Positions 1-5,884 of a stretch of 7,749 nucleotides of DNA are shown here, piece by piece (the stretch's first letter is position 1; every line of letters begins with the position of its first letter). The notes beneath the pieces were generated by a model that had not been told where the DNA came from, searched no databases, and saw only the letters and a list, made by a program, of their open reading frames with translations. Location: contig CAAFEV010000286.1 in assembly GCA_900762005.1 (NCBI GenBank), positions 1 through 7,749 of the forward strand. The letters are read 5' to 3'. A program made the translations under genes and the position numbers. This DNA comes from an uncultured Oscillospiraceae bacterium. GTDB lineage: Bacteria; Bacillota; Clostridia; Oscillospirales; Oscillospiraceae.

Positions 1-792
1 CTTCAATGGTTGAAGCTGTTTTACAGAGATGACCGGATGCCGCTTTGCTCCGACAAGTATACCGTTCGTGCGTTTATTGCGCAGCAGGGCTACGGCTCGC
101 TGCTCAATGAGCTGTACGGCGTTTATGAAGATGTCGATGACATCGACTGGAAGTCGCTGCCTGACAAGTTCATCATGAAGGCCTCGCACGGCAGCGGTTG
201 GAATTTAATTGTGCAGGACAAATCAAAGGTCAGCTGGTTTCTCTGGAAGAAGATTCTTAAGCTTTGGATGAAGCAGGATCTGTCGGTTTACGGCAGAGAT
301 TGGAATTACCACGGGCTGACGCCGCGTGTGATTATCGAGAAGTACTTAGAGGACGATTCCGGACAACTGCGCGATTATAAAATTATCTGTCTAAACGGCA
401 AGCCGTCGTTTATGCAGGTGGATCAGAACCGCGGCGCCGACAGCCAAAAACGGACATACATCCGCATGGACGGCACTGCGCTGGACATCCGTGACGGCTA
501 TCCTCCCATTGAGGGCTTCCGCGTTGAGGAAATTCACCATGAGCTGTTTAAAATATCGGAAAAGCTTGCAATCATGGCACCCTATGTACGGGTGGATTTC
601 TATTTGCTCGGCGAGAAGATTTTTTTCGGAGAGCTGACCTTCTTCGGCGCGAGCGGGTTTTACAGCTTTGAGCCCGACGAATGGAATACCGTTTTGGGTG
701 ACGAATTGATTCTGCCGGAGCCGAATTTTAACCTTGAGCTATACGAAAAAATACAAAAAGAAGCCGAGCCTGCCCAAGCACTTGATGATTAA
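1..792 (+). CDS. TupA-like ATP-grasp protein, 5'-truncated by the window edge
   Basis: The reading frame is open from base 1, so the 263 visible residues lack the true N-terminus. The codon TTG at 10 is unlikely to be the start, because family-like sequence already precedes it. Seen (numbering from base 1): a KASHGSG loop at residues 60-66, suited to nucleotide phosphate binding; a DYK strand at 125-127; VRVDFY at 196-201; and GELTF at 210-214, whose Asp199 and Glu211 sit where ATP-grasp enzymes bind Mg-ATP. This pattern matches the TupA-like ATP-grasp family, named for a Bacillus teichuronopeptide gene and often found in capsule clusters. Members are thought to join a carboxylate to an amine, for example an amino acid to a uronic acid, but the substrate here is unknown. 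No signal peptide or membrane segment is visible, so it is probably cytoplasmic. It lies 38 bases before the CapA-like gene, on the same strand. Family assignment is fairly secure; function is inferred. Confidence 0.82.
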   Translation, partial: LQWLKLFYRDDRMPLCSDKYTVRAFIAQQGYGSLLNELYGVYEDVDDIDWKSLPDKFIMKASHGSGWNLIVQDKSKVSWFLWKKILKLWMKQDLSVYGRDWNYHGLTPRVIIEKYLEDDSGQLRDYKIICLNGKPSFMQVDQNRGADSQKRTYIRMDGTALDIRDGYPPIEGFRVEEIHHELFKISEKLAIMAPYVRVDFYLLGEKIFFGELTFFGASGFYSFEPDEWNTVLGDELILPEPNFNLELYEKIQKEAEPAQALDD

Positions 793-810
793 AAACGTAA
801 TAAATACAAT
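782..810 (+). promoter_or_regulatory. candidate sigma-A-type internal promoter
   Basis: A TTGATG hexamer at 782-787 and a TACAAT hexamer at 805-810 are separated by exactly 17 bases. They match the -35 (TTGACA) and -10 (TATAAT) consensus at 4 and 5 of 6 positions. The -35 box overlaps the end of the ATP-grasp gene and the -10 box lies in the AT-rich 38-base gap. Transcription would start near 816-818, only about 14 bases before the CapA-like start codon. Such matches occur by chance in AT-rich gaps, so this is a candidate only. Confidence 0.35.
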
Positions 811-830
811 GATGAAATGTTGGTAAAACG

Positions 831-1949
831 ATGAAGAAGCTGATTGTTCTCGGTGATATTTGTCCGTCGTGCGGTTTCCCGAAGGACGGCTGCACCCCGG
901 AAAGCCTGTTTGGCGACCTGCTTCCGCTTTTGAAAAATGCAGATTATACGGTTGCAAATCTTGAGTCTCCCGCCACTGCCTACGACACAAAGCTCCCCAA
1001 AAACAGCATCTGCCTAAAGGCAAAGCCGGAGGACTTGACTGTTTTAGCGGCGTCCGGAATTGACGCGCTTTCCCTTGCGAACAATCACATTCTTGACTAC
1101 TGCGAGCAGGGTCTGCGCGATACGCTGCAGAAAACGGAAGAGCTGCGCCTTGCGGTCTATGGAGCAGGCAGCATAGACAACGCCGCAAAGCTGCATACGG
1201 TTACCGTCGGCGAAAAACGCATCGGCTTTCTTGCGTTTGCGGAGGAGGAATTCAACTGTGCGCAAAAAAACCGAATCGGCGCCAACCGATGGGACGATTT
1301 ATCGACTCCGGAACATATCCGCAAAGCGAAAGAGAAGTGCGATTATCTGATAATTCAATATCACGGTGGCATCGAGCATTATCGTTACCCCTCCTTGCGG
1401 TTGCAAAAAAAGTGCAGAGTTATGGCAGACTGCGGCGCAAACTTTATTACCTGTCAACACAGCCACTGCATCGGCACAAGAGAGAATTATCAAGGCTGCG
1501 AAATTCTTTACGGGCAGGGCAATACGTTATTTGGCTTTATAGCGGGCAAAGATGCTTGGAATCGCGGCTTGGTTGCGGAAATTGTCTTTAATTCGCATAC
1601 CGAGGTGCGTTATCTTCCGATTACGGCAACGCCCGATGGCGTGCGCTTGCTGAACCCCGAGGAAGCGCAAACGCTGCTGCAGCAAACGGAAACCGCTTCG
1701 GAAGCTCTGTGTAATTCGGATTTTTTAGAGGAGCAATGGAAGCGGTTTTGCGCCAAGCAAAAGGACAGCTACCTTCCGTTGGCGTTCGGATGGGGACGCT
1801 GTCGCAACAAGCTGAATTGCCTGTTACACGGCGGCTTAGTCCGTTTGTTAACGTCCCGCAGAACAAGAAGAACTGCGATGAATCTCCTTCGCTGCGATGC
1901 GCACAGAGAGGTTTTGCAGACCATACTCGAACAAGATACGCAGCAATAA
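831..1949 (+). CDS. CapA-like protein (metallophosphoesterase fold), polymer biosynthesis
   Basis: The 372-residue protein carries the ordered motifs of the CapA/PgsA family: GD at 8-9, NLESP at 43-47, NNHxxDY at 84-90, HGGxE at 178-182, HSH at 210-212 and a YGQGN strand at 228-231 in place of the usual S-x-GN. The Asp, Asn, Glu and His residues are those expected to hold a two-metal site. CapA proteins are required for poly-gamma-glutamate capsule formation in Bacillus and also occur in exopolysaccharide clusters, where their reaction is not settled. The mature-type domain begins at residue 3, with no signal peptide or membrane anchor, and I count 17 cysteines; both favour the cytoplasm. The segment at about 322-355 is basic and could be amphipathic. 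ATG 831 is the only reasonable start: an in-frame stop lies at 813-815 with no ATG between. No clear Shine-Dalgarno sequence precedes it, unlike its neighbours. Confidence 0.85.
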   Translation: MKKLIVLGDICPSCGFPKDGCTPESLFGDLLPLLKNADYTVANLESPATAYDTKLPKNSICLKAKPEDLTVLAASGIDALSLANNHILDYCEQGLRDTLQKTEELRLAVYGAGSIDNAAKLHTVTVGEKRIGFLAFAEEEFNCAQKNRIGANRWDDLSTPEHIRKAKEKCDYLIIQYHGGIEHYRYPSLRLQKKCRVMADCGANFITCQHSHCIGTRENYQGCEILYGQGNTLFGFIAGKDAWNRGLVAEIVFNSHTEVRYLPITATPDGVRLLNPEEAQTLLQQTETASEALCNSDFLEEQWKRFCAKQKDSYLPLAFGWGRCRNKLNCLLHGGLVRLLTSRRTRRTAMNLLRCDAHREVLQTILEQDTQQ

Positions 1950-1974
1950 CCGCAAGAACCACTGACAATCTCAC

Positions 1975-2013
1975 ACCATACAAAAAAAGTGTGGTATATC
2001 CTACCGGCAGGAT
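1975..2013 (+). other. two small adjacent hairpins in the 86-base intergenic gap
   Basis: Bases 1975-1981 can pair with 1989-1995 (seven pairs including one T-G), enclosing a loop of seven A residues. Immediately after, 1998-2002 (atcct) can pair with 2009-2013 (aggat) around a six-base loop. Neither is followed by a T-run, so this is not a standard intrinsic terminator. They lie just before the Shine-Dalgarno sequence at 2024 and might affect mRNA processing or translation of the fusion gene. The stems are short and chance is a real alternative. Confidence 0.25.
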
Positions 2014-2023
2014 GAGAACACAC

Positions 2024-2030
2024 GAAGGAG
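2024..2030 (+). promoter_or_regulatory. ribosome binding site that fixes the fusion gene start
   Basis: GAAGGAG lies five bases before ATG 2036. It selects this start over the in-frame ATG at 2012, which would place the site inside the coding region, and over the much longer open frame reaching back into the CapA-like gene. Confidence 0.75.
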
Positions 2031-2035
2031 CACTT

Positions 2036-4399
2036 ATGCGAAAAGTTGGAATTGTTACCATGTGCGGGGGCGATAATTACGGAAATGCTTTGCAAAACTT
2101 TGCCGTGCAGTCTTTAATTACGCGTTTTGGCTTCGAGGCAATTACCCTGAACAATCAAACAAAAGTCGGCTTTCCAAACGCCGCAACGCCGGAAACCTCC
2201 TTAATGAAGAAGCTGACGCCGCGATACATATCCGCTTACCGCCGTACCCAGTTGACAAGCAGCTACGGCTGCAAGAACGACCGAGAGCTTCACGGAGCGG
2301 GTCTTCGTACAGCAAAAAGGGAGTTAGACGCCTTTCTTGCCGCGCAGCAACGGCGTCACGAAAAGTTTGACCTTTTCCGCGCCGAGAAGCTGAAAATCGA
2401 CACGATACCAATGAATTGTCAGCATTTCAATCGTGAGCATCTTTCCGATTTTGATGCCTTCGTCTGCGGCAGCGACCAAATTTGGAATCCGAATTTTCAT
2501 CAGAATTCCATGCTTGACTTTCTGCAATTTGCGCCGCAAAACAAACGCATTGCCTTTGCGCCGAGCTTCGGCGTGACGCAAATTCCCGCCCTTCGCAGAG
2601 AGGAATATGCCCGCTGGCTAAAGGAGCTTCCGTCCTTGTCCGTGCGGGAAAAGGCAGGCACTGACATCATCCGCGATTTAACCGGCAGGGAAGCGGTTGT
2701 TCTGCTCGACCCCACCTTCGGCTTGTCGGAAACGGATTGGGCTGCCTTCGAGCGCAAGCCGGCTTCCGCGCCTGCGGGACGATACATTTTTTGCTATTTT
2801 CTCGGCAATCGCTGCCGAAAATACGGAAAATGGATTGAACGCTTTGCAAGGGAAGCGCAATGCGAAATTGTAGATATTCTCGATATTCATGACCTGTCGC
2901 ATTATGATGTCGATCCGTGCGAATTTGTCTGGCTGCTGCATCATGCCGAAGCGGTATTCACGGATTCGTTCCACGGCGTTGCTTTTTCCATTAATTTAGA
3001 ACGCCCCTTTGTGGCATTTGAGCGCGTAGAGGGTGGCTCCTCCATGTCCTCAAGAATTACGTCCGTATTGGAAAAAGCCGGTCTTTCCGACCGTCTGTTT
3101 CCCGAGGTATCCATTGAAAATGTGCAGACGCTCTCCTTCAAAAAAGCGAGACAAGCCATTGCGAAAGAGCGCGCAAGTATGTGCGCCTATTTAGGGAACG
3201 CCTTGAAAAATGTCGGCGAAGAAATTGTGCCGCTGCTTGCCGAGCGCAGGCGCTGCACCGGCTGCGCCGCCTGCTATAACGCTTGTCCCGCCGGAGCAAT
3301 CTCCATGCAGCGCGATGAGGAGGGCTTCCTCTACCCGAAGGTCGATAATGACCGTTGCCTGCACTGCAACGCCTGCGCAAACGCCTGCCCGCAGGACAGA
3401 ACCGTTTGCGAAAAGGAACCGCCGAAAATTCTTTATGCATTTTCGAAGGATGCGCAAATCAGCCGCAGCAGCTCCTCCGGCGGCATCTTCCCGCTGCTTG
3501 CCGCAGCCATTGTCGAAAAAGGCGGCGTGGTCTTCGGCGCGGGCTTTGACGAGCGCTTCCGCGTCTGTCACCGTAAAATCACGCAGTCCGGCGAAATACC
3601 GCTTTTGCGCACCTCAAAGTATGTACAAAGCGAAATCGGCACAACCTTCCGTGCGGTCAAGGCAGAGCTTTCCGCAGGCAAGACGGTACTGTTTACCGGA
3701 ACTCCCTGCCAAGTATCCGCCTTGCGGCAGTATCTCGGCAGCGAGCTGGAAAACCTTTATACGCAGGATATTATCTGCCACGGCGTTCCTTCTCCCGGCA
3801 GTTGGGAGCTTTATTTGGAGCAATGCCACGGCGAAAAGGATATTTGCGGCATCTCCTTCCGCGACAAAACCTTTGGCTGGAACCGATTTGCCATGCGCAT
3901 AGCGTATGCAGACGGCACGAGCTACTGTGTACCGGCAACCAAGGACCCGTTTGAGCGGGCGTTTTTGGCAAATCTGAATTTGCGTCCTGCCTGCTACCGG
4001 TGCCAGTACAAAACGCTCAATCACGCAAGCGACATCACGCTGGGGGATTATTGGGGCGTGGAATTGGTGCACCCGGAGCTGAAAGACCGGCAGGGTGTGT
4101 CGCTGCTGCTGGTGCATACCGAAAAAGGGCAAGCGCTCCTTGACATGCTTTCCTCGCAGCTTCAAATCGGGTCGACAGACGGCGAACGCGCAATCAAGTT
4201 CAATCACGCGGCGTTGCACAGTGTAAAATGGCCGAAGCACCGCGATGATTTCTTTTCGGCGTTGGAAACCGAGCGCTTAGACCGAACAGTTGAACGCTGC
4301 CTAAAGGTCAAGACCTCCCAAAAAATATCGCGTGTTTTGCGCAACTGCGCCCGTAAAGCAGCGCATCTGCTTGGCATCAAGAGAAGAAAAAAGCAATAG
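2036..4399 (+). CDS. polysaccharide pyruvyl transferase - ferredoxin - FrhB-type oxidoreductase fusion
   Basis: This 787-residue protein has three parts. Residues 1 to about 395 resemble polysaccharide pyruvyl transferases (WcaK/CsaB/ExoV superfamily): a start-proximal GGDNYGNALQ at 11-20, GSDQIWNP at 145-152 and DSFHG at 310-314. These enzymes move pyruvate from phosphoenolpyruvate onto a sugar as a ketal. Residues 400-455 hold two CxxCxxCxxxCP motifs (Cys 407/410/413/417 and 441/444/447/451), typical of a two-[4Fe-4S] ferredoxin. Residues about 460-740 resemble the FrhB/FdhB beta-subunit family: SSSGG at 479-483, FTGTPCQ at 553-559, CHGVPSP at 581-587, CYRC at 653-656 and TLGDYWG at 668-674. 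That family binds flavin and, in methanogens, deazaflavin F420. The tail at 757-787 is strongly basic. No signal peptide is present, so it is probably cytoplasmic or peripheral at the membrane. The start has a good ribosome site. The two enzyme types are often neighbours in clusters of anaerobes; the reaction of the redox half is not established. Confidence 0.88.
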   Translation: MRKVGIVTMCGGDNYGNALQNFAVQSLITRFGFEAITLNNQTKVGFPNAATPETSLMKKLTPRYISAYRRTQLTSSYGCKNDRELHGAGLRTAKRELDAFLAAQQRRHEKFDLFRAEKLKIDTIPMNCQHFNREHLSDFDAFVCGSDQIWNPNFHQNSMLDFLQFAPQNKRIAFAPSFGVTQIPALRREEYARWLKELPSLSVREKAGTDIIRDLTGREAVVLLDPTFGLSETDWAAFERKPASAPAGRYIFCYFLGNRCRKYGKWIERFAREAQCEIVDILDIHDLSHYDVDPCEFVWLLHHAEAVFTDSFHGVAFSINLERPFVAFERVEGGSSMSSRITSVLEKAGLSDRLFPEVSIENVQTLSFKKARQAIAKERASMCAYLGNALKNVGEEIVPLLAERRRCTGCAACYNACPAGAISMQRDEEGFLYPKVDNDRCLHCNACANACPQDRTVCEKEPPKILYAFSKDAQISRSSSSGGIFPLLAAAIVEKGGVVFGAGFDERFRVCHRKITQSGEIPLLRTSKYVQSEIGTTFRAVKAELSAGKTVLFTGTPCQVSALRQYLGSELENLYTQDIICHGVPSPGSWELYLEQCHGEKDICGISFRDKTFGWNRFAMRIAYADGTSYCVPATKDPFERAFLANLNLRPACYRCQYKTLNHASDITLGDYWGVELVHPELKDRQGVSLLLVHTEKGQALLDMLSSQLQIGSTDGERAIKFNHAALHSVKWPKHRDDFFSALETERLDRTVERCLKVKTSQKISRVLRNCARKAAHLLGIKRRKKQ

Positions 4400-4412
4400 A
4401 ACATCGAATATG

Positions 4413-4418
4413 AGGAGG
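4413..4418 (+). promoter_or_regulatory. strong ribosome binding site for rmlA
   Basis: A full AGGAGG, followed by GG, lies seven bases before ATG 4426. It is the strongest Shine-Dalgarno sequence in the window and occupies the 26-base gap after the fusion gene, suggesting high translation of the first sugar-nucleotide gene. Confidence 0.8.
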
Positions 4419-4425
4419 GGTAAGC

Positions 4426-5310
4426 ATGAAGGGAATCGTACTCGCAGGCGGCGCCGGAACACGGCTCTATCCGCTGACCATGGTCACAAGCAAGCAGCTC
4501 CTGCCGGTTTATGACAAGCCGATGATTTATTATCCGCTTTCGACATTGATGCTGGCGGGCATTCAGGACATTTTGATTATCTCCACACCGGAGGACACGC
4601 CGAAATTCCAAGCCTTGCTTCAAGACGGCAGTCAGTTCGGGCTGCGACTGTCCTACAAGGTGCAGCCGTCGCCGGACGGGCTTGCACAGGCGTTTTTACT
4701 GGGCGAGGAATTCATCGGCGAGGACACCTGCGCAATGATTTTGGGCGACAACATCTTCTACGGCAACGGCTTCGGGAAAATGCTGCGCAAGGCGTCCGCG
4801 AATACCGCGCTTGGACGCGCAACTGTTTTCGGCTATTATGTCTCTGATCCGGAGCGCTTCGGCGTTGTCTCCTTTGACAAAAACGGCAAGGCGGAGACGA
4901 TTGAGGAAAAGCCGAAGCAGCCGAAATCCAACTATGCAGTCACCGGTCTGTATTTTTACGACAATCGCGTGGTTCGGCTTGCAAAGCAGGTCAAGCCCTC
5001 GGCAAGAGGCGAGTTGGAAATTACAGACCTGAACCGTATGTATTTGGAGGACGGCACGCTGGATGTGCAAACGCTCGGGCGCGGCTTTGCGTGGCTGGAC
5101 ACGGGCACAATGGAGTCTTTGGTGGACGCCGCCGATTTCGTGCGCATGATAGAAATGCGGCAGGGGATTAAAATCTCCGCGCCGGAGGAAATTGCCTTCC
5201 GCAACGGATGGATTGACAAAGCAGAGCTGCTGTTATCCGCACAGCGCTACGGAAAATCGCCTTATGGGGCGCATCTGCGCGCCGTGGCGGAGGAAAAGAT
5301 TATTTATTAA
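4426..5310 (+). CDS. rmlA: glucose-1-phosphate thymidylyltransferase
   Basis: RmlA (also RfbA) joins glucose 1-phosphate and dTTP to make dTDP-glucose, the first step towards dTDP-L-rhamnose, in the cytoplasm. The 294-residue length is normal for the short RmlA type. Seen: the nucleotide-binding GGAGTRLYPLT at residues 8-18, KPMIYYPLSTLMLAGI from 31, LGDNIFYG at 106-113 and WLDTGT at 223-228. Asp108 and Asp225 fit the two metal-binding aspartates of the family. No key residue appears to be missing. ATG 4426 follows a full AGGAGG, and the glycine-rich motif sits at its usual distance from this start. The gene follows the fusion gene by 26 bases and precedes rmlC by 12, so it is almost certainly cotranscribed. 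The enzyme class is secure; the final sugar made depends on which later enzymes are present. Confidence 0.97.
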   Translation: MKGIVLAGGAGTRLYPLTMVTSKQLLPVYDKPMIYYPLSTLMLAGIQDILIISTPEDTPKFQALLQDGSQFGLRLSYKVQPSPDGLAQAFLLGEEFIGEDTCAMILGDNIFYGNGFGKMLRKASANTALGRATVFGYYVSDPERFGVVSFDKNGKAETIEEKPKQPKSNYAVTGLYFYDNRVVRLAKQVKPSARGELEITDLNRMYLEDGTLDVQTLGRGFAWLDTGTMESLVDAADFVRMIEMRQGIKISAPEEIAFRNGWIDKAELLLSAQRYGKSPYGAHLRAVAEEKIIY

Positions 5311-5317
5311 GAGGGTG
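5309..5317 (+). promoter_or_regulatory. ribosome binding site for rmlC
   Basis: AAGAGGGTG, one base away from the AAGGAGGTG consensus arrangement, ends five bases before ATG 5323. It begins within the rmlA stop codon, which favours coupled translation of the two genes. Confidence 0.6.
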
Positions 5318-5322
5318 TTCCC

Positions 5323-5880
5323 ATGGAACTGATTTCCACGAAGCTCGAAGGCGTTTTCATTCTCGAGCCGAAGGTGTTCGGGGATTATCGCGGTTATTTT
5401 ATGGAGACCTATTCCGATAAAAGCTTTGCGGCGTCGGGGCTTTGCTACCGCTTCGTGCAGGACAACGAGAGCTTTACCGCGCAAAAAGGAACCCTGCGTG
5501 GCTTGCATTTTCAAAACGGCGCGATGGCGCAGGCGAAAATCGTGCGCGTTTTGCTCGGCGCGGTGCTGGACGTGGCGGTGGATTTGCGCAAGGGCTCGCC
5601 GACCTATCTGCAATGGGTCGGCGCGGAGCTGTCCGAGGAAAACAAGCGGATGTTCTTAATCCCGAGGGGCTTTGCACACGGCTTTTTGACCTTAACGGAC
5701 AATGTGAAGTTTGTTTATAAAGTAGACAACCCCTATGCCCCCGCAAGCGACCGCTCCATTCGCTTTGACGACCCGTCCATCGGCGTTGCTTGGGGGATTG
5801 AAAGCCCGATTTTATCGCAGAAGGACAAGGACGCGCCGCTGCTTTGTGACAGCGACTGCAGCTTTATTTACGGAGGGTAG
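5323..5880 (+). CDS. rmlC: dTDP-4-dehydrorhamnose 3,5-epimerase
   Basis: RmlC inverts C3 and C5 of dTDP-4-keto-6-deoxyglucose to give dTDP-4-keto-L-rhamnose. The 185-residue length is typical of this cupin-fold homodimer. Seen: GDYRGYFMETYS from residue 25; the QDNESFTAQKGTLRGLHFQ block ending at residue 64, whose His62 matches the catalytic histidine; a VRVLLGAVLDVAVDLRKGS core; RGFAHGFL; and FVYKVDN with Tyr132 at the position of the family's catalytic tyrosine. The KDxxAP motif at 167-172 is the region holding the aspartate partner of the histidine; I am less sure which Asp it is. ATG 5323 has a good ribosome site. The gene lies between rmlA and rmlB, so the family's 3-only or 5-only epimerases are less likely, though sequence motifs alone do not exclude them. 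Confidence 0.95.
   Translation: MELISTKLEGVFILEPKVFGDYRGYFMETYSDKSFAASGLCYRFVQDNESFTAQKGTLRGLHFQNGAMAQAKIVRVLLGAVLDVAVDLRKGSPTYLQWVGAELSEENKRMFLIPRGFAHGFLTLTDNVKFVYKVDNPYAPASDRSIRFDDPSIGVAWGIESPILSQKDKDAPLLCDSDCSFIYGG
5872..5877 (+). promoter_or_regulatory. ribosome binding site for rmlB, inside the end of rmlC
   Basis: GGAGGG lies within the last codons of rmlC, seven bases before ATG 5885. This decides the rmlB start: the frame is open back to 5735, but that upstream part overlaps rmlC and has no matching family sequence. The arrangement suggests translational coupling. Confidence 0.75.
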
Positions 5881-5884
5881 CGAG

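Noticed and set aside
1992..2000. TGGTATATC as an extended -10 promoter for the fusion gene.
   Set aside because: Only 4 of 6 bases match the -10 consensus and no -35-like hexamer sits 16-18 bases upstream; the CTGACA at 1962-1967 is 27 bases away.
1736..2035. Open frame extending the fusion gene 100 codons upstream, through the end of the CapA-like gene.
   Set aside because: It overlaps a well-supported gene in another frame and has no family resemblance; GAAGGAG plus ATG 2036 and the GGDNYGN motif at residue 11 fix the start.
2012..2035. In-frame ATG at 2012 as an alternative start of the fusion gene.
   Set aside because: The only good ribosome site (2024-2030) lies downstream of it, and the family motif distance fits ATG 2036.
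2142..4240. Several long minus-strand open frames opposite the fusion gene.
   Set aside because: They are shadows of the GC-leaning third codon positions of the fusion gene; they have no ribosome sites or recognisable motifs.
5735..5884. Open frame adding 50 residues to the front of RmlB.
   Set aside because: It lies wholly inside rmlC, is arginine-rich shadow sequence, and the Rossmann motif normally starts within the first ten residues.
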